DNA from: Capitulum mitella
Lineage: Eukaryota > Arthropoda > Thecostraca > Pollicipedomorpha > Pollicipedidae
Reading direction: 5' to 3'
NCBI GenBank assembly: GCA_030062745.1
Contig: CP099846.1
Location: 28,541,201 to 28,605,200, forward strand
DNA length: 64,000 nucleotides
In this document: piece by piece, positions 53,709-64,000 of the stretch
Numbering within the stretch: the first letter of the stretch is position 1
How the letters are laid out: each line of letters starts with the position of its first letter
The notes under the pieces: model-generated
Told to the model about the DNA's origin: nothing
The model's database searches: none
The model's input: only the letters and a program-made list of their open reading frames with translations
Position numbers and translations under genes: made by a program

Positions 53709-54776
53709 TGGCTGAGCCTGTGCTAGTGAGGCAGCTAGACAAAACGTGCTAGGGGCACAGGAGCACGCACTTGTTTCAAAAACAACGTTTTCAGACGTTA
53801 GCCCTATCAAATAATACTAGAACGCACAATCGCTCCAGGGAGCCACAGTGACTGCTGCGGAGGCACCCACTCCGTGTCCTCGTGGTAGCCATGGGTGTAA
53901 TCTCTGCGGGGACCGCGGGGAACATGTCCTCGCAGTTTTCCAGCAGTGATGACGAGGTTACGTAATTGTTTCCTCTATCCGCTGTCGTCACATACAGCGT
54001 ACTCGGCCCACTTGTGTCGCGCATGGAAATTACGTACTGCGTTGATGGCAGACTAAACTAAACTAAAGTAAAGGAGTGAAGTCCCGTTTCTAGCAACACG
54101 CCCAGGCCCCATGCGATTTTATCCGTGGAACCCCGTGGAGGCTCGACGCGACCTTTTTGATTGATCGCCCTTGGTGTTTCGGGTAATTTCAGCACGAAAA
54201 TACCGACGTCAGGCAACGATTAGCGGTGCGGTTCGCATAACCCTTTGGCGCTGATGGTCTGGCGAGGGCGCCGCAAAGGCCAAACACTGGTCTGACTCGA
54301 TTTTTCGTTGGAGACGGGCGCAAATTACCGTCCCGAGCCGTAGGCTCTTCCCCTGTTTGGGAAGCGCATTTAATTATTCCCTGTTGGAACAGCGCATCTG
54401 TTGAAAAACAAAGTCCGGAAAAGTTGGAATTCCGAGCATTAGCGGTTAAAATTGCTAAAACCGCGTTACGTGAAGCGATAATGTTGGCATGGCATCTTGC
54501 AGCTGCGGATTCCCGACAATACTCATGCTTTATTTTTTCTTATTGCATTTGCCCCTGCGCTCCGAGGAACAAACAGTACTTACATTAGTATTGGCGGGCC
54601 ATTTAACACGGCCTCAGAGCTATAGGCAGTCCCTACAGATCACAAGACGAGGCCCGCCGACGATGTACGCTCTGACCTACCAAGTGATCGAATGAATCAC
54701 AATCGCGCTTATTGCAACTGAGTACTCCTAAACGGGAGCAACGGCGTTATGTGTTTGATTTATACTACGATAATGC

Positions 54777-54778
<2 letters not shown>

Positions 54779-54820
<42 letters not shown>
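54779..54820. repeat. (AT)n microsatellite
   Basis: About 20 uninterrupted AT units between the LRP2 promoter and the Tigger element. Confidence 0.95.
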
Positions 54821-54823
<3 letters not shown>

Positions 54824-55239
54824 CAGTAAATGCGACAATAGGAATGCGATACGATTGATGAAACAAGTTTTGCCCATTGGATACTCCTATTTACGATTGA
54901 CTATTTCATTAGATGCTTCCCGGCCGCATAGAACATAAAAACTGGTTCGTATAAATCACGCAAGGCTTGAACTTTTGAAGGATAATGATGGGGCAGGCTG
55001 CCCAGTTAGTGTTGTCTAAGCCACCGCAAATTGAAAACAGTACATACTAGAAAAACGCCGCGGTGGGCTCACATTGTCACCGTTTTAAACGAAAATGTGT
55101 CCATGTCGTGAACGGTCGTTATTCATGCCGTAAAACACATTTTTTCTGGCAGTGTTACGCGTACATCGCCCATACCCGAATTCCAGGCCCTCCGCCGCTA
55201 GATGTCTCTTTTGAAGCACCCGGCACTTTCCATGAGCCC

Positions 55240-55394
55240 CCTTACACACTGCCGGCTCCTCGGTTCTTGGTTCGCTTTTGAGCATAATGGGTACGATGCT
55301 CTGTCGGAGACGGGAGCCAGGACCATCTGGCAAGATCCGTACTCCGGTTCAACGCAGGCCACGCAGGTCCATATCGCGAGATACTTTGAGAATA
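55240..55394. repeat. Copy of the ~145-bp repeat left of the Tigger insertion
   Basis: TTCGCTTTTGAGCATAATGG, GTACGATG and CACGCAGGTCCAT match the array right of the transposon at 58460-58600. Confidence 0.55.
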
Positions 55395-58163
55395 CGGTAA
55401 TCACTCGTTATTCGCGGATAATGCGTTCTAAACCCCTCCGCGAAAGGTGAAAATCCGCGAAGTAGTGTCACCCTCTCATTTTTAACATACGTACATTTTT
55501 TGTGTATGAATAATATCAATAAGTGTATATGAAACCATATAAGTGCATATGTTATCATGAGAACATTAAAGAATAGTTTCAAACATGTGAATAAAATATT
55601 AATAGAATAAATAACATACATAAAATAATGTATAAATAATATAAATATGATACGTGTGTGTGCGTAACATACGTAGATGTAACTAAAGTGTACATACTGT
55701 AAATATGTTTTTAGAACTCTTTTATTTTTATAACAACTTTTCTTTTATAACAAGGCACGTAACTCGCCTCTGACAATAGCTTCTCTTTGCTTGATCTTTA
55801 TAAATGTCGATGAAACACCTGTGCAGTACAATGGAGGTGAAGAAGATGAAGATGATTTACTGCACAGGTTAATGAGAACTTTACTGCTCCTCAGATGACG
55901 CCTCATCTTCAGGTGCTAGGGGCGCTGGATCGTCGCGGGCAGCTTCGGATAGAGCTGGGGTAGCTGCAGGAGGCGGCGTAGAGGCAGCAGAAAGAGCTTC
56001 TGCAAAACGTTTTCGGCGCACAAGGAACATCGTGATGGGGAGTTGTGACCGTTGTTTTTTCTTCTGAGCAAAGATGCCCTTGTACAACGCCATTACACCG
56101 TCAATACGGTTACTGAATTCTACGGCTCTGACCATGTTGTCGTCGATTTCTTGGGCCCTTTGTTGCAGAGTCCGTGCTATGTTGCAGAGCTCTTGCAGGT
56201 TTTCCAAGGTAAGGCCACGTTCTTCAGCTTCGTTGTCGTCACCGTCGTCAGCTACCTCCTCTTCTTCCTCACTTGCCGATCTTGTCATTTCGACGAGTTC
56301 CTCGTCGTCTAGGGGGTTCGAGTGGCACTCGATCAGTGTGTTCACTTCTTCCGTCGTCATGTCGGAGAACCCTTTAGTGGCTACCAACCGAGCCAGCCTC
56401 ACAGCCTTATCTACGGCGGAGTGGTGAACTTCGTCAGGCGTAAATCCGACGTAGGCATGGGTGACGTTTTTTGGCCACAATTTCCTCCAACTTGCAATCA
56501 GTGTCTGCTCTTTCATCTCATTAAGAGCATTCTGAATGTTGACCAGGCACGTTGCAATGTTGTATCCCCGCCAATAATTCTTCAGGCTGAAGGCCACGTT
56601 GTCTTCGTCGATGGAGGAGATGAGGCCCTCCATCGTTGACCTCGTGTAAAGGGCCTTGAAGGCACGAATGACCCCCTGATCCATGGGTTGTATAAGGGAA
56701 GTGGTGCTGGGGGGCAGGAACTCCACTTGGACCCCGTCATAATGGAGACTAGTTGCATGTCCTCCTGCACAGTCCATGAAGAGGACGACCTTAAAGGGCA
56801 GCCCCTTTTCAGCGAGGTACAGCTTCACCTGCGGGATAAAGCAGTTTACAAACCAGTCGAGTGTGAGGGCTTTTGTTATCCATGCCTTTTTGTTGTGCAT
56901 CCAGTAGACGGGCAGCATGGCTTTGTTTTTGTTTTTCAAAGCCCGAGGATTCAGGGACTTGTAAATTAAGCCGGGCTTGAGCATGAAGCCCGCAGCATTC
57001 CCACACATGAGGAGAGTCACTCGATCTTTGTGGGCCTTGAACCCTGGCCTCTTCAATTCGTCCTTGTAAAGGAACGTCCGGGACGGCATCCTCTTCCAGA
57101 AGAGGCCAGTCTCATCCATGTTAAAGACCTGCTCCGGGAGATAACCACCCTCATCAATTATCTTCGGAAACTCTTCCTCGACGTAACGAAGAGCTGCCTC
57201 TTGGTCTGCCGAGGAGGCCTCCCCATACAAAGGAACGCTTCGAAGACCAAATCTCCTCTTAAATTTCTCGAACCAGCCCTTGCTGGCAACAAAACTACGT
57301 TTTTCTCGTGGGGTAGGATCACTCGAGGCACTGGTACTAGGCTGAGGTTCATTTTCGTCGTCGTCATCACCGTCGTCGTCTTCGTTCAACTCTCCTTCAG
57401 GAACGAGGCTATCATACAGGGCTTTGGCTTTAGTCCGAATCATATTGGTATCGAGACTAACCTTCTTTTCCCGACAGTCCGATATCCACACTGATAAGGC
57501 ATTCTCCATTTTCACATTTCGCTTATTACGAGAAGTCACAACTCGCTTAGTGTCCTTGGAGAACGATATTGAGGCAGTTTTACGGATATCCACTTCATCT
57601 TTTTTTATGTAGCGAACCGTCGATTCGTTCAATCCGTAATGGCGTGCAACAGACGCATAGCTATGGCCTGCCTTAAGCTTGTCCAATAAATTAACTTTCT
57701 CGTTCACTGTCATCATTTTTCTCTTCTTCTTGGGTTCACTAGAGGATTTAGAGTGTGGAGGACGTTTAGGAGCCATTTTCAAGGGCGTCACAAGCACTTT
57801 TTTGCACAAAGAGACACAAGAGAATAGCAAAAATTAGCACACCTCCAGACTAAGCATCACTCAAACATTGATTTGAATGAGCGCGTTCATCTTCGCTGGG
57901 TATGAAAGCGAAGGTGGGGGAAACGTCTAGGCCAATCAGCTTGCGAGATTCCCGAGTCGGGAGAGATATCAAATGGCGGGATGCTAGCCAGCCAATCAGA
58001 GACGTGGATTTTGAATTGTGTGGGCACTCCCTGCCTTCTGCTGGCGTGCGGGCAACTTTCGCGCCATAATTCCTCAACTTTGAGTTTTTGATGAATATTT
58101 TTGAACAATCTGCGATGTACTGAGGCCGCGATAAATGAACCGCGAAGTAGCGAGGGATGACTG
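55395..58163 (-). mobile_element. Complete Tigger-like (pogo superfamily) DNA transposon
   Basis: Terminal inverted repeats: CGGTAATCACTCG..TTCGCGG at 55395 and, reverse-complemented, CAGTCATCCCTCG..TTCGCGG ending at 58163. They match over about 23 bp with a few differences and one indel. TA flanks both ends (55393-55394, 58164-58165), the pogo/Tc1 target duplication. The single intact ORF encodes a DDD transposase. The terminal sequences resemble known Tigger ends. A 12-bp inverted repeat (ACCTGTGCAGTA) lies just after the ORF stop, near 55820-55871. Length about 2.77 kb, consistent with an autonomous element. Confidence 0.92.
55881..57776 (-). CDS. Tigger/pogo-type transposase (DDE_1, CENP-B-like DNA-binding domains)
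   Basis: 631 residues from MAPKRPP. A basic start (KKKRK) is followed by a psq-type helix-turn-helix (about residues 21-66, VNEKVNLLDKLKAG and GLNESTVRYIKKDE). Next come a CENP-B-type second helix-turn-helix (about 88-180), split by an acidic stretch (about 131-142), and the catalytic core with D221 (FNMDETG), D335 (LFMDCAGGH) and D366 (QPMDQG), a DD30D spacing. The C-terminus is acidic and ends in EDEASSEEQ. No stops or frameshifts. An in-frame ATG at 57830 would add 18 residues; MAPKRPP matches family starts better. Cuts and pastes its own element at TA sites (family knowledge). It could have been co-opted, but complete terminal repeats suggest a young transposon. Confidence 0.9.
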   Translation of the reverse strand: MAPKRPPHSKSSSEPKKKRKMMTVNEKVNLLDKLKAGHSYASVARHYGLNESTVRYIKKDEVDIRKTASISFSKDTKRVVTSRNKRNVKMENALSVWISDCREKKVSLDTNMIRTKAKALYDSLVPEGELNEDDDGDDDDENEPQPSTSASSDPTPREKRSFVASKGWFEKFKRRFGLRSVPLYGEASSADQEAALRYVEEEFPKIIDEGGYLPEQVFNMDETGLFWKRMPSRTFLYKDELKRPGFKAHKDRVTLLMCGNAAGFMLKPGLIYKSLNPRALKNKNKAMLPVYWMHNKKAWITKALTLDWFVNCFIPQVKLYLAEKGLPFKVVLFMDCAGGHATSLHYDGVQVEFLPPSTTSLIQPMDQGVIRAFKALYTRSTMEGLISSIDEDNVAFSLKNYWRGYNIATCLVNIQNALNEMKEQTLIASWRKLWPKNVTHAYVGFTPDEVHHSAVDKAVRLARLVATKGFSDMTTEEVNTLIECHSNPLDDEELVEMTRSASEEEEEVADDGDDNEAEERGLTLENLQELCNIARTLQQRAQEIDDNMVRAVEFSNRIDGVMALYKGIFAQKKKQRSQLPITMFLVRRKRFAEALSAASTPPPAATPALSEAARDDPAPLAPEDEASSEEQ

Positions 58164-58165
58164 TA

Positions 58166-58760
58166 TTGTAGAATTTCGGTCTCTGGGTCGCCCGTGGGTG
58201 AAATGTGGACGAGGCTCTCTACCAGATGCAAGCTGAGGGATCCTACCAGAGTCCTGTCTCCGGTTCGGCGCAGTCCGACCAAAATCATTCAGTGAGGCCC
58301 TTTGAAAAATTGCCGTTTTCAGGTCACTGGGCCGCTTTGAGAGGAAATATGAAAGATGCGCTCTTCCGCAAAGCGTGGCGCAGGTCGTAATAGTTTCGGG
58401 AATTCGATTCGGCCAACCGTGCCATTCTTTCTTTGAAGTTGCTCACCAGTTAGAGGTTCCCGGATTCTTGGGTCGCTTTTGAGCGTAATCGGTACGAGGC
58501 CTTTTCGGGAACCGAAGCTGAGACGCCTTAACAGGGTCGGAACTCAGGTCCACTGCAGCCCGCTCAGGTCCATTCCGTCACGCCTTTTGGAAAACTGTAC
58601 ACTCCCGGTCTTTGGGCCACGTCTGAGTGCCGTCTGTACTTGACCCTCTTGCTGACGGAAGCCGAGGTCCCATGACAGGGAACGAACTCTGGTTAAGCGC
58701 AGGCCACCCAGGTCCATTCAGTAAGACCATTTACAAAAATTCAGGTCCCCGTCTTGCTGC
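58166..58760. repeat. Diverged ~145-bp tandem repeat
   Basis: Motifs such as GCTTTTGAGCGTAATCGGTA and GCAGG(C)CCA..CAGGTCCATTC recur about every 142-150 bp (for example 58569 and 58711). A related copy lies at about 55240-55394, so the Tigger element interrupts the array. Confidence 0.6.
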
Positions 58761-61700
58761 ATCCTTTTTGGGTGTAATCTCTCCCCGAATAATCAAATCC
58801 TCCCCCGAAAAAAACTGAGGTCCTCGTACAGAATGGTGTCTTAAGGGGTATGTGTTTCACGCTAGGGTGCCCATATACGCCATGGCGTGTTTCTCGTTTT
58901 TTTTTTTTGTTCTCTTCGCTTTAAGTTGCATTTTCCCCACTTTCTGAGAGGCCCCAGGCCCCAGATCTCCTGCACGGGGGACACAATTTTGCCCCGCACC
59001 CATCGTGGGATTAGACTTGGTAAAGTTCTACCGGTAAAGACTTGCCCCTTCCCTCTCCACATGGTCTCAATCTGCGAAGTCATGGCTCAAAGCCTGAGTG
59101 AACCTCAACGGATGAGGCACCTGCAGCAATGAGAGACGCCAAGGAGGTGGCGGAGTCGGGAAGTGGGGGCTGAGAAACTCGCGACGATTTAGAACCGTGA
59201 AATTTGAGAGGCGCCCAGTGGTTCATTGGGTTCACAAAAGCATTAAGGGCCTCGAAACGCCCCATACACACACACATTGCAGGTCTTTTTCGAGCCGTTT
59301 CTCGGGGCGACGCCGGGTTGACAATGTCCCGGTCTGAGAACTTACCATCTGTGCCTTGCGACACCCCGCAAGAGAAAAATCTCGACCGTTTGCGGCAGTG
59401 TTGCTTGCCGCTAGTGTTATTTTGTCGACACAGCGCCACAGTCATTGTATTCCTATTCACAGTGTGACGCACATACTGGACGACCACAGCGGGAGTAACG
59501 TCGACTTCTAAACGAAAATGGCGGACGCCATCAATTTGTCTTCTAGCGTAAAACGGCTCCGGGACGCATGTTTTCAGATCCTCTGATTTTGGCATGACTT
59601 TCGCATTCGTGGCACAAGCTGGCGGCCGGTTCCATTCCAAAATGTATATTCTGAAGAAGCCCGTAATGTTTTAAAACATGGCTTTCCCCGACATGCTTCA
59701 CTTTTCTCCTGCAACTGTGCACCTGTAACTGTGGGCGTGACGTTTCAGACCAAACAAAATGAGGACGACGCAAAAGAGCAGGGCCAGGATTCCGCTCAGG
59801 GAATCCTGGCCCATTTGACCAAAAACCACTCTTGAGCGGAACTGGGCCCGTGCCTCAAGAACGTCCTGTGATGCTCTGGGTTTTTTATCACAAGCTCATG
59901 GCTGGACTTTTTAGATCATCCGGAAATTCACGATCGGTCGCCAGTCGGACGTATTTCAGTTGTCTTGTGACATCGAGGTTTAAATCCGACGGGCATCGTA
60001 TCAAAAACTTAAAGTTGTGGATTCACCCACTTGTGTCTTAAATGTCAACGCAACAGCGGCTTAACCTGGCATTGATTGCGGTATTTCGACTGACTGGGGT
60101 GGGGGCGTTTAACCTGTCTGTCTCGAGAACCAATTGTCCGATTCGTTTGATTCAATCGTCAGTCAGTAGGGCCGAACCTTGTAGTCCTGTGACATAAACT
60201 TTTTTCTTTTGAGTCACTGATGACGTCACAGGCCAGGTCCAACACGAAAATGTGACTATTTCCTCCAGAGCTGCCTAATCACAACAGGGGCGTAGCCAGG
60301 ATCCCACCCAAAGGGGGGGGGGGGCGGGCCAAATCGGATCAAGGGGCCTTCGTAACCAATTCGTCCTTGGCCCTCGCCAAGGACGAATCTAGGATTTCGC
60401 CCAGGCGGAGGGGGAGGATGGAGGCGTATGGTCAGCGTGGAGCCCCCATTTTTTGTCCTCCAGATATGCAAAATGATGTAATTTTGTTTTTTACCAAGTA
60501 AAACAACCCAAGAAAATTGAACGCGTCACCTTATTTGAAAAAAGTCCACGTTTTGTTACCGAACAGAGGCCGAAATATGTATACATATAGGCCATAAATG
60601 ACCTTCACCTTATTGACCCTGGCTTTGGTCTTAGTACGTCCATCACTTATGCCCGAATGACGTCGCCTGATTGTGTTCAAACGGTAATCTTAGGTAGAGC
60701 TCTGGTTCTTTCACAACGTTCCCATTTGTCAGCGATAACCGTCTTTTTCATTATGTTTGCCTAACTTCAAATGCTGGAAACTTCAAAAATTTCAGTCCGA
60801 TTTCCGATTTTTCTGCGTCAGTCGTTCAGTTATTCAAGTGCCATAAATGTCACAAGGTAGCAACCAGCTCCGATCTGTTCTCAAGATATTCAAGAAAAAC
60901 AGGTGGGGGCGGGGGGCACAAAAAGACCTCCCCTTTCCAGTGCGCGTGTTAAGATGATCTCACTTCTAAATTTTTGTCAGTATATGTACAACTGATGTAA
61001 GAAAAGGTAATGAGGGTTTCAGGACGCTGCATTTATTCGTTTGGTGTATATCTAAGAAATGCGTCGGGGGGGAGGGGCTTTACACGCCACTTATCTTCTC
61101 GATTACGTGTTTATTCATTTCATGGCTTCACACCTCGGGGCATCTCAGAAAAGTTCCTGAATAATTCATTCAGAGTATCCAGGAGCAGTTATCATTATAC
61201 GTGTGACATAAAACGAAGCACCTGACAGTCTTCCAACAGCCTTCCCTCTGACGTTTCCCAATGTTCCCGAGGCATCTGACCGTGCTGCTTCCAACAACAG
61301 GTCTCCGTCGAGAACCTGGCATGCGGAGTTAATCTTCCGGTAGCCGCACGATATCATGGGTATCAGATGTGTTACGAGAAGATAACCAAAAGCCCAGATG
61401 GACATGTTCACATGAAGACGACTATCACCGTCTCCCGTGCACACTCTCGTGAAATCCACGCTGTCACTGGAAAGCCAAAAGCGAAGATTACAGTGGTTTC
61501 ACAAACCATGCACGAATATCCTGGTGATGCACTGGAGCTGGCTGCACGGCCATCAGTCACCCATCAAGTGGAATGACTTTATGTTGAGAACGATGCATGA
61601 GGAATGTGTCCGTGTGCGTAGCTTAGACGGCACCAGCTCGTGTTCTGCACAGAACGCATTACGTTGTTTTGGAAATCCACGGCATCTTGTGAGACGCAGA

Positions 61701-61989
61701 CCTCTGCTGTTGCTGGACGTTGTTGATGTTGTTTACTGGCGTTTTAAGGCGCTGTTCCTGGATGGTGAAAATAACCGTTTGTGTATGCGCACAGTGTGCC
61801 TAAGCAGGGACGGTATACGCTAAAAAACATCAAAGAGAAAGCTATTTCGTTTAAGTTCTTCCTGGGTTATGGTTAACCCACATTTGTATAGCCTTCGTTA
61901 TACTACTGTCATCGTAAGAAACTACCAGTTTAGCACCTCAACTGGTATGTATATTTTCTTGTCCAAACATTACAACATCAAAAAGTGAC
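58761..61989. other. Intergenic region between Tigger array and DNTTIP2, no gene recognised
   Basis: Contains a 13-bp perfect hairpin (GGGCCAGGATTCC, loop GCTCAG) at 59781-59812 and the element fragment at 60285. Nothing else is supported. Confidence 0.55.
60285..60470. mobile_element. Fragment of a CAGGGGCGTAGCCAGG-type element
   Basis: Starts CAGGGGCGTAGCCAGGATCC with a G run, the same kind of terminus as the hAT-like copies. A 12-bp perfect hairpin (ATTCGTCCTTGG) lies at 60359-60388. No matching right end was found. Confidence 0.4.
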
Positions 61990-62516
61990 CTACGAGGCAT
62001 TTTTCTTACGCTTCTTAAAGCCTTTCTTCTTCTTTGAAAGCTGGTTTTGGAACTTGAGCTGCTTCTTAACTGCCAATTTCGAGGCCTTCTTCTTCAACTG
62101 CTTTTTAACTTCTACGTCAGCCATTAGTTCTTCCACTAGAGTCTTCTTCCGCTGTTTCCGAGGAATCCTTGAGCTGTAAAAGTCCGCAGCGTGCTCCACC
62201 ACTGTTCCCATGGCAAAGTATTTGGGTAGCGTCTTCATGTCGTTCTTTTTGTACACCCTGTTTTTGTCTATCGCCGACCTCATTTGAAGCACTTCTAAGT
62301 TTTGCTTCACCTCCTCGGTCATCTCTGGTGCCTTCATGTTAAACCAGCCCTCACCACTCGTCTTTACTCTTTCCAGGCGGCTCTTCTTTTTCTGCATGGC
62401 TCGAGAACCGCCCTTTGGAACTGCCTCCAGCTGCTCAAAGCCTGGCTTTATGATACTTTTCTCCATGACATCTGCGTTTTTGTGGCTGCCCAGTTTCTCT
62501 TCTTTCTTCTTATTTT
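61990..62516 (-). CDS. DNTTIP2: DNTTIP2/Fcf2-family nucleolar protein, last coding exon (5' exons outside window)
   Basis: 174 residues plus stop. Acceptor ctttacag at 62517; the exon takes one base from the preceding codon. The Fcf2 pre-rRNA processing domain is clear: GWFNMKAPEMTEEVKQNLEV, the RSAIDKNRVYKK region, LPKYFAMGTVVEHAADFYSS and RIPRKQRKKTLVEELMAD. A Lys-rich nucleolar-type tail follows (KKKKGFKKRKKNAS). Family members act in 18S rRNA maturation at the early A0-A2 cleavages and, as DNTTIP2, bind chromatin and terminal transferase (established knowledge). Same strand as LRP2, about 10 kb upstream. AT-richer codon use than LRP2. No upstream exon is recognisable in 62517-64000. Confidence 0.9.
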
Positions 62517-64000
62517 CTGTAAAGAGAGCAGTAATTGTTAACAATGTGCTACCCAGATAAAAAGTTAACAAGCAGGCAGGACATTAAAAAGGTCATCAAT
62601 TACTGACTGAAAATGAAAAGTTCCTTGATTTCAACATGTGCCTAGAACTAAATGGACATACGTAGGAATTTGGGAAATGTGAGGAAGGGAGGGGCAAGCA
62701 GCTCTGATGCCAGGCATTCTCTTCAATAATGAAGATCTTCTGTTGAAGATATATCAAAAGTTGATGGCCATTCAACATGCATCTGCTAATTTAGCTGCAC
62801 TTATGTCTTAACATATCATGACAGGTAACCTGCACAAATGACACAATGCACAAACAAACAAATAACAGATAATTTTGCATTAAGTTCATAGTCAAGCATC
62901 AAACAACTGACTTATATCCCTGTGCACATACACATATACAGAATTGTGGAGATGTCATTTCATTCTGGTAACAACAGAGCAGAGCCTAGTTTCAGCTCAT
63001 GATAAGTATAATGTGGGGTAAAAACTATCACCGCTAAGGAACACAAATGTTTATACATTTAATTTAATATGTCACTGTCCAATGTGGGAGCAAGACTCAT
63101 CCCACTGTACTTGGTAACCATGTGATTCATGCTGATTATTCTCAATGTAAAAGTGAAATTTATATCCAACAGTATATCCCTCCAACATTCCTTCACCCAT
63201 TCGATGTATTGTTCACATAGGTGACTTAGTAACTAGGATCACAAAACAGGTGTTATGAAAGTTACATGGCTAAACCCAGCAGCACCCAAGGCACACAAAA
63301 AATTAGGGATTTATCAGACACAGAAGAGTGGAATAGTGTTCACATCAATTAATCACAACAAAGATGCCAGGCAGATCTGTATGACCAATAGAACCTACCA
63401 ACAGCATGTAAAAGGCCACTATTTTCAGCCACTATTTTCCAGCATGCAATGGCACTGCACTTTATTAGCATTCACCATAAATTGTAGCAAATGAAAGTCA
63501 AGGGACATTTAGAAAAGCAACAGCAACATCCAGTACCATTTTGCATCATTTTCCCATGTCATGTCACTGCCAAATCCCATAGAATATGTAATTCATAATC
63601 TTTTTTTGGCTTATCTATTGCCAATGTCCATGACTTCCCATGGACACAGGCTTTTTCATCACACTCTCAATTCAGAACGCATTACAAACAAAATGCAAGA
63701 ATATAACAAGCAAGACTAATTTTAATAACCCTTACCCAGCAATTAGGAATGCCATATTAAAATACCCACAGGCCAAGAGGACAATGAGCCTAAAAACCTG
63801 GTGGCCTCCAGCTACAGAATATAAACAAGACTAAGAAGTGGGAGCCAGTGTCAACCAATGTTTTTGGCTAAGATGCCCAGCACACTTAAACACATTCTGG
63901 TTTAAGATCTGGGTAACCTAGTCTTTTAAGATCCATCAAGCCACAACACAAAAAAAACAAGATGCCATCCCATCATAAGACCAATGTGATTTGCAAAATG
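62517..64000. other. AT-rich stretch, probably DNTTIP2 intron
   Basis: No coding similarity or repeat structure recognised. Composition is clearly more AT-rich than the rest of the window. Confidence 0.5.

Larger units (their letters stand above)
51712..55239. other. Region upstream of LRP2, no gene recognised
   Basis: Contains poly-G/C tracts near 52530-52565, the hAT-like copy at 53300, a related fragment at 53618 and the AT microsatellite. The open frames are short and resemble nothing I know. Confidence 0.55.

Noticed and set aside
57887..58288. Minus-strand open frame of 133 codons upstream of the transposase
   Set aside because: Spans the transposon's right terminal repeat and flanking repeat DNA; no similarity.

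Overview
The window is eukaryotic: genes are cut by many GT-AG introns and sit among transposons and minisatellites. Exons are very GC-rich, introns are mixed, and microsatellites are common. The protein types, intron density and repeat content fit an invertebrate, most likely an arthropod (crustacean or chelicerate). I cannot name the species.

About 51.5 kb (29-51511, minus strand) is the 5' half of one gene, a megalin (LRP2) orthologue. I could chain 35 coding exons whose splice phases and lengths all agree: 7,164 coding nt, 2,388 residues. They encode a signal peptide, 6 LDL-receptor class A repeats, 2 EGF modules, propeller 1, EGF, propeller 2, EGF, 8 LDLa repeats, 2 EGF modules, propeller 3, EGF, propeller 4, EGF, propeller 5, EGF and the start of propeller 6. 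The rest of the protein, including the transmembrane segment and tail, lies beyond position 1. Intron 1 is 16.6 kb of CpG-rich blocks and repeats. Intron 16 holds a small intronless RFWD3-type RING/coiled-coil gene on the same strand.

The most unusual feature is a set of minisatellites that begin at, or contain, megalin splice junctions. They include a 43-bp unit carrying the exon 6 donor (17 copies), a 40-bp unit carrying the exon 10 acceptor (5 copies) and a 38-bp unit carrying the exon 10 donor (4 copies). Arrays of 26 bp and 22 bp abut the acceptors of exons 26 and 24. A degraded copy of the exon 11 acceptor plus exon start lies in intron 10.

Upstream of megalin (51.7-62 kb) is repeat territory: two short hAT-like elements with 8-bp target duplications, and a complete Tigger/pogo transposon (55395-58163) with an intact 631-residue DDD transposase, inserted into a diverged ~145-bp tandem repeat. 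At 61990-62516 (minus) is the last coding exon of a DNTTIP2/Fcf2-family ribosome-biogenesis gene whose earlier exons lie beyond the window. The last 1.5 kb is AT-richer, probably its intron.
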